From positions 172,731 to 236,730 of the forward strand of contig NZ_VEGI01000007.1 of the NCBI RefSeq assembly GCF_007679325.1: 64,000 nucleotides of DNA. Direction: 5' to 3'. The stretch's first letter is position 1. Each line of letters starts with the position of its first letter. Below are positions 34,718-43,233 of the stretch, piece by piece. Below the pieces are notes generated by a model. It had not been told where the DNA came from. It saw only the letters and a list, made by a program, of their open reading frames with translations, and ran no database searches. Both the position numbers and the translations under genes were made by a program. This stretch comes from Arthrobacter sp. U41 (GTDB lineage: Bacteria; Actinomycetota; Actinomycetes; Actinomycetales; Micrococcaceae).

Positions 34718-34839
34718 GGCCGACTTTGCACTGAGAACCAGTGTGGCGGTTTCGGCACACTGCGGCTGCGAGAGGCGTTACCCCGGCCAAGCGGTGGGGA
34801 GCCGGTGCCTGCCGGGGATGTTTAGGGCAGACTGGTGCC

Positions 34840-35913
34840 GTGAGCGGAATCCGGTGGGTGCTGCACGTCGATCTCGACCAGTTCATCGCGGCTGTCGAAG
34901 TGCTCCGGCGGCCGGAGCTTGCGGGCAAACCGATCATTGTCGGCGGCAGGGGTGACCCCACGGAACGGGCCGTGGTGTCCACCGCATCCTACGAAGCCAG
35001 AGCGTTCGGCGTGGGTTCCGGGATGCCCCTACGCATTGCGGCCCGGAAGGTGCCCGACGCTGTGATCCTGCCCGTCGACCACGAGGCTTACCTCGCGGCG
35101 TCGGAGACGGTGATGGCTACCCTGCGCGCGCAGCCCGGCGCCACCGTGCAGGTGCTGGGTTGGGATGAAGCATTTGTGGGTATTGAAACAGAGAATCCGG
35201 AAGCCTACGCCCGGCAGGTGCAGGCCGCTGTCCTGGAGCGGACGCAGCTGCATTGCAGCGTGGGCATCGGTGACACCCTGGTCCGGGCCAAGGTGGCCAC
35301 CGGTTTCGGCAAGCCGGCCGGCGTCTTCCGGCTCACCTCCGGGAACTGGCTCGACGTTATGGGCAGTCTGCCCACCAAGGACCTGTGGGGCGTCGGAACC
35401 AAGGTGTCGGGCCGGCTGGCCACACTCGGCATCAACACCGTCGCCGAGCTCGCCGCGGCCGACCCCCAGGACCTGGTCCCGGAGTTCGGCCCCAGGATGG
35501 GTCCCTGGTACGCGGAGCTGGGGCGCGGTGACGGCTCCAGCGTTGTGGACGACACCCCGTGGGTTGCCCGCGGTCACAGCCGGGAGACCACCTTCCAGCG
35601 CGACCTGACCGAGCCCGCCCAGGTGGACGACGCCGTGAGGGATCTGACCGCGCGTGTCCTTGAGGATGTTGTGGCCGAAGGACGGCCCGTGATTGGGCTG
35701 ACCCTCAAGGTGCGGTACGCGCCGTTCTTCACCAAAACCCACGCGAGGAAGATTCCCGAGACCTTCGACCGGAACGAAATCCTCGCGCGGGCCCTGGACC
35801 TCGCAGCCGGAATCGAAGCGGGCCGTCCGATCCGGCTCCTGGGCCTGCGGGCCGAAATGGCCATGCCCGACGACGCGCGCAAGGGACATACGCCGACCCG
35901 CGGCAGGTGGTGA
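34840..35913 (+). CDS. Y-family DNA polymerase, DinB2-like
   Basis: Translesion polymerase of 357 residues. The catalytic acids are D11 (HVDLDQF), D109 and E110 (LGWDEAF). The GWDE form, instead of S-x-DE, and VGGRGDPTERAVVSTASYEAR are as in mycobacterial DinB2. The residue at the steric-gate position is Ile (I16 in DLDQFIAAVE) where most Y-family enzymes have Phe or Tyr; M. smegmatis DinB2, with Leu there, readily uses ribonucleotides. Thumb HhH (KDLWGVGTKVSGRLATLGI) and little finger follow. There is no beta-clamp motif at the C-terminus (ends TPTRGRW). The start is GTG at 34840; CAGACT ends 6 nt upstream, an imperfect leaderless -10. Confidence 0.9.
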   Translation: MSGIRWVLHVDLDQFIAAVEVLRRPELAGKPIIVGGRGDPTERAVVSTASYEARAFGVGSGMPLRIAARKVPDAVILPVDHEAYLAASETVMATLRAQPGATVQVLGWDEAFVGIETENPEAYARQVQAAVLERTQLHCSVGIGDTLVRAKVATGFGKPAGVFRLTSGNWLDVMGSLPTKDLWGVGTKVSGRLATLGINTVAELAAADPQDLVPEFGPRMGPWYAELGRGDGSSVVDDTPWVARGHSRETTFQRDLTEPAQVDDAVRDLTARVLEDVVAEGRPVIGLTLKVRYAPFFTKTHARKIPETFDRNEILARALDLAAGIEAGRPIRLLGLRAEMAMPDDARKGHTPTRGRW

Positions 35914-35998
35914 CGGCTTCCACGGTGGGCTGCGGGATTCGGCGCAGGGGGAGACTGGGGTAGAGGTTACCGGGGCTGATGCCAGCGCCGGGCCGGTG

Positions 35999-37555
35999 TC
36001 AGGCTGCGGCCCCCTGAAAGTGTTTTTCGATGATCCCCTTGATGTCGTCATGGCAGCCGCCGCACCCCGTCCCGGCACGGGTGGCTCCGGAAACCTCGGC
36101 CACCGTCCCGCAGCCACCGGAAACGGCGGACGCAATGGCGGTCCCGCTCACCCCGGCGCACCGGCACACCGTGCGCCCGGGGTCGGCCGCGCCGGACGCC
36201 GCCGCCTGGTCCGGGCCGTCCAATCGCAGCAGCAGCGACCGGTCCGCCGGGAGCTCCGCGCCGCGCTCGAACAGCTGCACCAGCTCGGCCGCCGAGCGGG
36301 GCATGCCCACGGCCACCAGGCCTTCGAGCACCCCGGCGCGGGTGGTCATCTTCACGTAGCGGCCGTGCTCGGGATCGGCCCACTGGGCGATCTGCAGCCG
36401 CGGGCGGCCGTCCGCGGCCCCCGCAGACAGCACCTCCTCGTCCCACGGCTCCGCGGCAACATCCCCGGCCACGGCCATGTTCATGCCGCGGGCCTTGAGC
36501 ACAATAACGCCCGGCAGTTCCGCCGGCAGTGCCGGCAGCAGCTCAGCCTCCGGAGATCCGGCGGCCAGCAGCGTGAGGTATTCGGCGAGCCATTCGGCCT
36601 GCCGCCAGCCCGGGCCCACCAGCCCGGACGGACCGCGCGCGGTGCGGCATTCGACGCAGTCCGGGTCGGGGCAGCGCACTTCCGCGCAGTCGCCGATCGC
36701 GAAGATGTGCGGTTCGTGGTGCGCCCGGAGCTTGTGGTCCACCAGGATTCCGGCGGCCGTCGAGAGCCCGCAGCCTTCCGCGAGTTCGGTCCTCGGCCGG
36801 ACGCCGCAGGAGAGCACCAGCAGGTCGCCGTCAATGGCGGACCCGTCATCGAGCAGCAGCGCCGAGAAACCGCCGTCGGGCGCTTTGTGTTCGACGCCGG
36901 TGGAGCGGGCGTTGCCGGCCACCCGGACACCGCAGTTCCGCAGGGACGCGGCAAGCACCGCGCCGCCGCCGCGGTCGATGTTGCGGCCCAGCGGGTGCGG
37001 GCCGTTGTGCACCACGGTCACCGTGGCGCCTTCCTCGGCGGCGGCGAGGGCCGTCTCCAGGCCCAGCACGCCGCCGCCGAGGACCACCACGCGCTTGCCG
37101 CCGGCCACCGCGGTCTGCAGCACCGCGGCGTCGCGCAGGTCCCGGAGCGCAGTCACGCCGGCCGGCAGCACCGGCGCCGCCGGGTCGGGGTTGAGCCCGG
37201 TGAGGTTGGGGATCACCGGGCGGGAGCCGGTGGCGAAGACCAGCCGGTCGTACCCGGGGGAGGTGCCGTCGCTGAGGATCAGCTGCTGCCGGGCGCGGTC
37301 CACGCGGCGGACACGGACGCCCAGCCGGACGTCGACGCCGTCGGCGATCAGGGCGGCGGCGTCGGACAAGGCCAGGGCCGACGCCGTGGTCCGGCCGACC
37401 CCGAGGTCCGCCACGAGGACACGGTTGTACGCGGCCTCGGCCTCCTCGCCGATGACCGTCAGGCGGGCGAGTCCGTTGCGGACCGCCGGCAGCAGCTCGT
37501 CGACCAGCCGCGCGGCCACCGGACCGAAGCCCACAACAACAATGCGCTCTGTCAT
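35999..37555 (-). CDS. Nitrate reductase-associated FAD/NAD(P) oxidoreductase with BFD domain
   Basis: Protein of 518 residues. FAD motif VVVGFGPVAARLV at the N-terminus, NAD motif VVLGGGVLGLETALA near 160, second FAD motif IFAIGDCAEV. The C-terminus is a BFD-like [2Fe-2S] domain with Cys in CRCAG and TGCGGC. This layout matches NasB/NasC-type electron transfer subunits that feed assimilatory nitrate reductase from NAD(P)H. A four-Cys patch (CPDPDCVEC plus the DC of GDC) around residue 300 may bind an additional metal. The ATG overlaps the nasA stop by 4 nt, so they are translationally coupled. It is last in the narK-nasA operon. The symbol is left blank because naming differs among species. 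Confidence 0.87.
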   Translation of the reverse strand: MTERIVVVGFGPVAARLVDELLPAVRNGLARLTVIGEEAEAAYNRVLVADLGVGRTTASALALSDAAALIADGVDVRLGVRVRRVDRARQQLILSDGTSPGYDRLVFATGSRPVIPNLTGLNPDPAAPVLPAGVTALRDLRDAAVLQTAVAGGKRVVVLGGGVLGLETALAAAEEGATVTVVHNGPHPLGRNIDRGGGAVLAASLRNCGVRVAGNARSTGVEHKAPDGGFSALLLDDGSAIDGDLLVLSCGVRPRTELAEGCGLSTAAGILVDHKLRAHHEPHIFAIGDCAEVRCPDPDCVECRTARGPSGLVGPGWRQAEWLAEYLTLLAAGSPEAELLPALPAELPGVIVLKARGMNMAVAGDVAAEPWDEEVLSAGAADGRPRLQIAQWADPEHGRYVKMTTRAGVLEGLVAVGMPRSAAELVQLFERGAELPADRSLLLRLDGPDQAAASGAADPGRTVCRCAGVSGTAIASAVSGGCGTVAEVSGATRAGTGCGGCHDDIKGIIEKHFQGAAA

Positions 37556-39819
37556 GACGCACCTTCCTTCTGCAGTTCACCGGCGCGGAGAGTGGCGGCG
37601 CCGGGCTTGACCCAGACCTGGCTGAACTTGAACTCCGGCATCCCGGAAATGGGATCCGTGGCTGCTTCCGTGAGGCGGTTGGCGCTCTGGAGTTCCGGGA
37701 AGTGGAACGGCAGGAACACCGTTTCGGGCCGGATGTCCGTGCTCAGTTCGGCGCGGCAGGAGACCTCGCCGCGCCCGTTGGAAATCGAGACGACGTCGCC
37801 GTCGGCGATGCCTTGGGCGGCGGCGGCCGCCGGGTGGATCTGCAGCCTCGCTTCCGGCTGGGCCGCGGCCAGCGCGGCCACCCGGCGGGTCTGCGCCCCG
37901 GACTGGTAGTGCTCCATGAGGCGCCCGGTGACCAGCGTCATTGCCGTTCCGGCGCCGTCCGCTCCGAGGCCGTCCGCTCCAACACGTCCAGCGCCGGTCC
38001 GGTCCGCGGACGCGGTGCCGGACGCCGAAGAGGACATACGACGGCGGGGTGTCACCGGAGTGAATACGGCCCGCCCGTCCGCGTGGGCGAAGGAGTCCAG
38101 GAACAGCCGCGGAGTCCCGGTGCTGCCGGCGGGGTAGGGCCAGTAGGCCGCTTCGCCCCGGTCCAGCATGGCGTAGTCGATCCCGGAGTAGTCGGCCAGG
38201 CCGCCTTGGGACGCCAGGCGGAGCTCCTCGAACACGGTCTCCGGGTCCTCGCTGAAGGTGGAGGGGGCGTCCAGGGCTTCGGCCAGCCGGGTCATGATCC
38301 ACAACTCGCTGCGCACCCCGGGCGGGGGAGCGAGGGCCCGGCGGCGGCGGAGGACGCGGCCCTCGAGGTTGGTCAGGGTGCCTTCCTCCTCGGCCCACTG
38401 GGTGACCGGCAGGATGAGGTCGGCCTCGGCGGCGGTCTCGGAGAGGAAGAAGTCGCAGACCACCAGGAAGTCCAGGTTCCGCAGGCCGGCGATCACGGCG
38501 TTGGCGTCCGGCGCGGAAACCGCCACGTTGGCGCCGTGCACGAAGAGGCAGCGGACGCCGTCGGGCTGTCCCAGGGACTTCAGCAGCTGTACGGCGGGCA
38601 GGCCCGGGCCGGGGATGAGCGCTTCAGGGACGCCCCACACGGCGGCCATGTGGGCGCGGGCGGCGGGGTCGGTGATCTTGCGGTAGCCGGGGAGCTGGTC
38701 TGCTTTCTGGCCGTGTTCGCGGCCGCCCTGGCCGTTGCCCTGGCCGGTGAGCGTGCCGTAGCCGCTGCGTGCGGCGCCGGGGAGGCCCAGCAGCAGGGCG
38801 AGGTTGATGGCGGCGGTGGCGGTGTCCGTGCCGTCGACGTGCTGTTCCACGCCGCGGCCCGTGAGAATGTAGCTGCCGCCCCGGCGGGAGCCGTCGGCCA
38901 GCCGGCGGGCGGTGTCGCGGATCAGCCCCGCCGGGACGCCGGTGAGGGACTGTACGCGCTCGGGCCAGTAGGAGGCCACGCTGCGGACCAGGGCGTCGTA
39001 ACCTGCCGTGCGGGCAGCGATGTAGCCGGCGTCGGCGAGGCCCTCGTGGATCACCACGTGGGCGAGACCCAGCAGCAGGGCGAGGTCGGTGCCGGGCAGC
39101 GGCTGCAGGTGCAGGCCGCCGCCGTCGGAGGTGAACGCGGCGGTGGCGGAGCGGCGGGGGTCCACCACAATCAGGCCCCCGGCGTCGCGGGCGCCCTGCA
39201 GGTGCTGGACGAAGGGCGGCATGGTCTCGGCGACGTTGGAGCCGAGCATCAGGATGGTGCTGGCGGAATCGAGGTCCTCCAGCGGGAAGGGCAGGCCGCG
39301 GTCCAGGCCGAACGCGCGCATCCCGGCCGCGGCGGCGGAGGACATGCAGAACCGGCCGTTGTAGTCGATCCGTGACGTGCCAAGCGCCAGCCGGGCGAAC
39401 TTGCCCAGCTGGTACGCCTTCTCGTTGGTCAGCCCGCCGCCGCCGAAGACTCCGACGGCGTCCGCTCCGTACCGGGCACGGGTTGCCTTCACCGCGGCCG
39501 TGATGCGGTCCAGGGCCTCATCCCAGCCGATCGGGCGGTGGACGCCGTCGGCGCCCCGGAGCAGCGGTTCGGTGACGCGGCCGGGGTGGTTCAGCAGCGA
39601 CGCCGAGGTCCAGCCCTTGCGGCACAGGCCGCCGCGGTTGGTGGGGAAGTCGCGTCCGGCCATGTCGAGGAGGGGTGCGGCCCGCTGCTCCCGCACGGGG
39701 TCTGACCCCGGCTGTGAAGCCGGGGTCACTCCTTTTGCGGCCGGGGCCGCCGGGGTGCTCAGCGTCATGGCGCACTGCAGGGCGCAGTAGGGGCAGTGCG
39801 TGGCGGCGCCGTTGGTCAT
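37552..39819 (-). CDS. nasA: Assimilatory nitrate reductase catalytic subunit
   Basis: Molybdopterin oxidoreductase of 755 residues, reducing nitrate to nitrite in the cytoplasm. The N-terminal [4Fe-4S] ligands are C9, C12, C16 and C66 (CPYCALQC and GGLCRKGW). The Mo ligand is probably C158 (NGRFCMSSA). The Mo-bisMGD binding region ends in a C-terminal dinucleotide-binding domain (GDVVSISNGRGEV). Residues ~30-45 and ~600-635 are low-complexity insertions rich in Gly, Ala and Ser. No Tat signal precedes it. It starts 1 nt after narK stops and overlaps the FAD/BFD gene. It corresponds to NarB/NasA/NasC of other bacteria. Partners: the FAD/BFD subunit as donor and NirBD for the next step. Confidence 0.93.
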   Translation of the reverse strand: MTNGAATHCPYCALQCAMTLSTPAAPAAKGVTPASQPGSDPVREQRAAPLLDMAGRDFPTNRGGLCRKGWTSASLLNHPGRVTEPLLRGADGVHRPIGWDEALDRITAAVKATRARYGADAVGVFGGGGLTNEKAYQLGKFARLALGTSRIDYNGRFCMSSAAAAGMRAFGLDRGLPFPLEDLDSASTILMLGSNVAETMPPFVQHLQGARDAGGLIVVDPRRSATAAFTSDGGGLHLQPLPGTDLALLLGLAHVVIHEGLADAGYIAARTAGYDALVRSVASYWPERVQSLTGVPAGLIRDTARRLADGSRRGGSYILTGRGVEQHVDGTDTATAAINLALLLGLPGAARSGYGTLTGQGNGQGGREHGQKADQLPGYRKITDPAARAHMAAVWGVPEALIPGPGLPAVQLLKSLGQPDGVRCLFVHGANVAVSAPDANAVIAGLRNLDFLVVCDFFLSETAAEADLILPVTQWAEEEGTLTNLEGRVLRRRRALAPPPGVRSELWIMTRLAEALDAPSTFSEDPETVFEELRLASQGGLADYSGIDYAMLDRGEAAYWPYPAGSTGTPRLFLDSFAHADGRAVFTPVTPRRRMSSSASGTASADRTGAGRVGADGLGADGAGTAMTLVTGRLMEHYQSGAQTRRVAALAAAQPEARLQIHPAAAAAQGIADGDVVSISNGRGEVSCRAELSTDIRPETVFLPFHFPELQSANRLTEAATDPISGMPEFKFSQVWVKPGAATLRAGELQKEGAS

Positions 39820-39820
39820 G

Positions 39821-41257
39821 TTAGACGTGTCCCATCGCGTTTCGGTTGGCGTTGCGGATGTAGCAGAACCAGCAGACGGCCAGCATCACCACGTACGCGC
39901 CGACGAAGCCGTAGAACGCCGGGGTGTAGGAGCCGCTGGCGCTGTTGGAGGCGTTGAGGACCTGCGGGATGACAAACCCGCCGTACGCGCCGATGGCCGA
40001 GATCAGGCCGAGGGCCGAGGAGGCCAGGCGCTGGGTGGTGACGGTGCTGGCGCCTGACTTTGCGGCCCGGCTGGAGGTGGCGAAAATGATGGGGATCATC
40101 CGGTACGTGGCCCCGTTTCCGAAGCCGCTGGCCGTGAAGAGCAGCAGGAACAGGCCCAGGAAGAGCCAGAAGTCCTTCAGCGGCAGGGTCCAGACCATGG
40201 TCAGGGTGATGACGGCCATCGCGGCGAAGGCTGCGACGGTCATCCGGGCGCCGCCCATGCGGTCCGCCATGCGTCCGCCGTAGGGGCGGGCCAGCGAGCC
40301 GACCAGCGGGCCGAGGAAGGCGAGGGACAGCGCCACGGTGCCGACTTCGATGGAGGAGAACGCCGGGAAGTAGTCCTTGATGAGCTTGGGGAACACACCG
40401 GCGAAGCCGATGAACGAGCCGAAGGTGCCGATATACAGCAGCGCCATGATCCACAGGTGCGGTTCCTTGAGCGCGGCGAGCGAGCCGGCGACGTCGCCCT
40501 TGGCGCTGGTGAGGTTGTCCATGTACTTCCAGGCGCCGAAGGCGGCGACCAGGATGAGGGGGACCCACATCCAGCCGGCCATCGGCAGGTTCACGGTTCC
40601 GGCGGCGAGGAGCGTGATGGCAATCGGGACGGCAAGCTGTGCGACGGCGGCACCGAGGTTTCCGCCGGCGGCGTTCAGTCCCAGCGCCCAGCCCTTCTCG
40701 CGGGCGGGGTAGAAGAAGGTGATGTTGGCCATGGAGCTGGCGAAGTTGCCGCCGCCGAAGCCTGCCAGGGCCGCTACGAACAGCATGACGCCGAACGGGG
40801 TCCCGGGGTTGGAGACGCACAGGGCCAGCCCGATCGACGGGATGAGCAGCAGCAGGGCCGAAACGATTGTCCAGTTGCGGCCACCGAAGCGGGGGACCAT
40901 AAAGGTGTAGGGGATCCGGAGGGTGGCGCCCACCAGGCTGGGCATGGAGATCAGCCAGAAGATTTCCGAGGTGGTGAAGGTAAAGCCGGCCGCAGGGAGC
41001 TGGACCACCACGATTGACCACAGCTGCCAGACCACGAAGCCCAGGAACTCGGCGAAGATGGACCAGTTCAGGTTGCGCCGGGCAATGGAGCGGCCCTGGG
41101 TCTCCCACTGTTCCTTGTTTTCCGCGTCCCAGTTGGCAATCCAGCGGCCGGGGCGGAATTCAAGGGCGGGGCCGCCGAGGGTGGTGCCAGCAGAAATGGA
41201 AGGGGAAATACCGGGGGAAACGCCGGTTGGGGCAGCTGCGGTGCGTTCAGCAGTCAC
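39821..41257 (-). CDS. narK: NarK-type nitrate/nitrite MFS transporter
   Basis: Major facilitator protein of 478 residues with ~12 membrane helices. Nitrate-signature regions are GFGGGNFASSMANITFFYP (helix 5) and FGNGATYRMIPIIF (helix 11), together with the two conserved arginines. It imports nitrate, and possibly exports nitrite. I chose the GTG at 41257 because AAGGAGG lies on the minus strand just upstream (plus 41263-41269); longer readings lack support. The first ~60 residues are cytoplasmic and rich in Ala, Pro and Gly. It is first in the operon narK-nasA-FAD/BFD. A weak GlnR-like pair lies ~70-85 nt upstream. Confidence 0.93.
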   Translation of the reverse strand: MTAERTAAAPTGVSPGISPSISAGTTLGGPALEFRPGRWIANWDAENKEQWETQGRSIARRNLNWSIFAEFLGFVVWQLWSIVVVQLPAAGFTFTTSEIFWLISMPSLVGATLRIPYTFMVPRFGGRNWTIVSALLLLIPSIGLALCVSNPGTPFGVMLFVAALAGFGGGNFASSMANITFFYPAREKGWALGLNAAGGNLGAAVAQLAVPIAITLLAAGTVNLPMAGWMWVPLILVAAFGAWKYMDNLTSAKGDVAGSLAALKEPHLWIMALLYIGTFGSFIGFAGVFPKLIKDYFPAFSSIEVGTVALSLAFLGPLVGSLARPYGGRMADRMGGARMTVAAFAAMAVITLTMVWTLPLKDFWLFLGLFLLLFTASGFGNGATYRMIPIIFATSSRAAKSGASTVTTQRLASSALGLISAIGAYGGFVIPQVLNASNSASGSYTPAFYGFVGAYVVMLAVCWFCYIRNANRNAMGHV

Positions 41258-41324
41258 GGGGACCTCCTTGGGGGTGTTGTCCTTCCAAGTTAGGGAGGCC
41301 GCGTTTCCGGGACCGTCGCTGTTT

Positions 41325-41340
41325 GTTAACGTGCTGTGAC
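41325..41340 (-). promoter_or_regulatory. Weak GlnR-like half-site pair upstream of narK
   Basis: On the minus strand GTCAC-N6-TTAAC has the 5-6-5 spacing of a GlnR box (gTnAC-N6-GaAAC). The first half matches fully and the second poorly. Support is mainly the nitrate-assimilation context. Confidence 0.35.
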
Positions 41341-41424
41341 GTTTGCCTATCGGCGCGTTTGTGACGGGGTGAGGCCCGGAAGCGGGGCATAGTGTGATGA
41401 CCACCACGTGAGACAACGCTCTAT

Positions 41425-41459
41425 GTCCAAATAGTGGAACATTTGTCCATTGACTGGAC
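41425..41459. promoter_or_regulatory. Double dyad operator upstream of MHS transporter
   Basis: GTCCA-N5-TGGAA-N5-GTCCA-N5-TGGAC: two dyads of the same form, all four 5-mers spaced by exactly 5 bp. The inner TGGAA...GTCCA resembles IclR-family sites (TGGAA-N5-TTCCA type). TTGACT at 41450-41455 may be a -35 within it. The binding factor is not encoded next to it. Confidence 0.6.
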
Positions 41460-41544
41460 GCCCGGAACTAATATGTAAGCATACGTATCCTCACCCGGGC
41501 GGCTTCAAGCAGCACCAGTCCGGTCTTCATGAAAGCGCTACTAC

Positions 41545-42957
41545 ATGTCATCCACTGCTACAACCACGGAGCATGGGTCCGCCAAACAGGTGAACTCGCG
41601 CGGCCGCGTCATCGTCGCCAGCCTGGTCGGCACTACCGTTGAGTTCTACGACTTCTACGTTTACGCCACCGCCGCTGTGCTCGTTTTCCCCCGGCTGTTC
41701 TTCCCCGGGCAGAATGAAACCACCCAGCTGCTGAGCTCGTTCGCAGTGTTCGGTGTCGCGTTCATCGCCCGTCCGCTCGGATCCATCGTTTTCGGTCACT
41801 TCGGTGACAAGTTCGGCCGCAAGGGCACCCTGGTGGCGTCGCTGCTGACCATGGGCATCGCCACCTTCCTTATCGGCTGCCTCCCGACGGCGCTCGTCCC
41901 GGGCTGGGAATTCTGGGCCCCGGCGCTGCTGGTCGTGATGCGCTTTGCCCAGGGCCTGGCCCTTGGCGGCGAATGGAGCGGCGCGGCCCTGCTGGCCACG
42001 GAGAACGCCCCGGCCAACAAGCGCGCCATCTACGGCACGTTCCCGCAGCTGGGTGCGCCGATCGGCTTCATCATTGCCAACGTGATCTTCCTGGTGTTCA
42101 GCTATGCGCTGTCGCCGGCGGCATTTATGGCATGGGGCTGGCGTGTGCCGTTCCTGCTCAGCGCCGTCATGGTCATCATCGGCCTCTACGTCCGGCTCAA
42201 GCTGATCGAGACCCCGGCCTTCACCAAGGTCATCGAATCCAACGAGGTCGCCAAGCTGCCGCTGGCCCGGGTCTTCAAGACCAGCTGGCGCCAGCTGATC
42301 CTGGGCACGTTCATCATGCTCGCCACGTACGTGCTGTTCTACCTGATGACCACCTTCACGCTGACCTACGGCACCCGCGCCTCCAGCCTGGATGCCGCCA
42401 AGGCCGCAGCGGAGAAGGCCGGCAAGCCGATGACCGAGGCCGCCGCGGCCGCGTTTGTCCCGGGTCTGGGCTACTCCCGCAACGACTTCCTCTGGATGCT
42501 GATTGCCGGCGTTGTGTTCTTCGGCATCTTCACCCTGGTCTCCGGGCCGCTGGCCGAAAAGTACGGACGCCGCAAGATGCTGATCGCCGTGACTTTCGGC
42601 ATCTTCGCCTTCGGCCTGCTGTTCGTCCCGCTGTTCAGCGCGGGGTTCGTCGGCACGATGGCACTGCTGATCCTCGGCTTCTCCCTCATGGGGCTGACCT
42701 TCGGGCCCATGGGTGCGCTGCTGCCGGAGCTGTTCCCGACCAACGTCCGGTACACCGGCTCCGCGATCAGCTACAACTTCTCCAGCATCCTGGGCGCGGC
42801 CGTGGCCCCGTTCATCGCCGTCTGGCTCTGGGAAATGGCGAAGGGCAGCCCCATGCTGGTCGGTGTTTACCTCGCCTCCATGGCGGTGCTGACGCTGATC
42901 GCCCTGTTCGTGAGCAAGGAAACCCGCGACCTGGACTACACCAACAACGTAGCCTGA
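41545..42957 (+). CDS. MHS-family metabolite:H+ symporter
   Basis: Transporter of 470 residues with 12 membrane helices, of the MFS metabolite:H+ symporter group (ProP/ShiA/KgtP-like). It starts with the typical VGTTVEFYDFYVYATAAVL segment in helix 1 and carries the loop 2-3 motif GHFGDKFGRKGTLV. Loop 6-7 has an insertion of ~35 residues with Ala and Lys (AAKAAAEKAGKPMTEAAAAA). The substrate is unknown; relatives carry shikimate, citrate, proline/betaine or alpha-ketoglutarate. The ATG at 41545 is preceded by GAAAG only. A long leader with the double dyad operator suggests substrate-controlled expression. A hairpin follows the stop. Confidence 0.88.
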   Translation: MSSTATTTEHGSAKQVNSRGRVIVASLVGTTVEFYDFYVYATAAVLVFPRLFFPGQNETTQLLSSFAVFGVAFIARPLGSIVFGHFGDKFGRKGTLVASLLTMGIATFLIGCLPTALVPGWEFWAPALLVVMRFAQGLALGGEWSGAALLATENAPANKRAIYGTFPQLGAPIGFIIANVIFLVFSYALSPAAFMAWGWRVPFLLSAVMVIIGLYVRLKLIETPAFTKVIESNEVAKLPLARVFKTSWRQLILGTFIMLATYVLFYLMTTFTLTYGTRASSLDAAKAAAEKAGKPMTEAAAAAFVPGLGYSRNDFLWMLIAGVVFFGIFTLVSGPLAEKYGRRKMLIAVTFGIFAFGLLFVPLFSAGFVGTMALLILGFSLMGLTFGPMGALLPELFPTNVRYTGSAISYNFSSILGAAVAPFIAVWLWEMAKGSPMLVGVYLASMAVLTLIALFVSKETRDLDYTNNVA

Positions 42958-43003
42958 CGCAGGTTCCCGGCCCGGGGCTGACGCTCCCGCCCGGTTGCTA
43001 ACC

Positions 43004-43042
43004 GAAATGCCCGGTGTGTTCGCTGAACACGCCGGGCATTTC
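43004..43042 (+). terminator. Terminator hairpin after MHS transporter
   Basis: GAAATGCCCGG-T-GTGTTC pairs with GAACAC-GCCGGGCATTTC around GCT, a ~17-bp stem with one mismatch. It lies 46 nt after the stop; the T-tract is short. Confidence 0.7.
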
Positions 43043-43115
43043 CGTGTCGGCGGACGCGTGCCGGAAAGCAACCGGGCAGGAACGTCGGCCGGCGGAGGGG
43101 CGACGGCGGGCCGGG

Positions 43116-43223
43116 GAGCCGGGGCGGCGGGGCGCGCCGGGGAGCCGGGGAGCCGGGGCGGCGGGGCGCGCCGGGGAGCCGGGGCGGCGGGGCGCGCCGG
43201 GGAGCCGGGGCGGCGGGGCCGGG
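43116..43223 (+). repeat. G-rich 26-bp minisatellite
   Basis: A 26-bp unit (GAGCCGGGGC, GGCGGGGCGC, GCCGGG) occurs at 43116-43141, 43150-43175 and 43176-43201, with a partial fourth at 43202-43223. An 8-bp partial copy (43142-43149) splits the first two. All copies are essentially identical. The plus strand has many GGGG runs and could form G-quadruplexes. It lies between two convergent genes. Confidence 0.9.
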
Positions 43224-43233
43224 TATGTCCGGG

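Noticed and set aside
36666..37555. FAD/BFD protein called a second NirB
   Set aside because: There is no siroheme/4Fe-4S half; it is operon-coupled to nasA and fits the nitrate reductase donor subunit.
43116..43223. 26-bp repeats considered as CRISPR
   Set aside because: Units are adjacent or overlap by partial copies with no spacers; composition is simple G/C.
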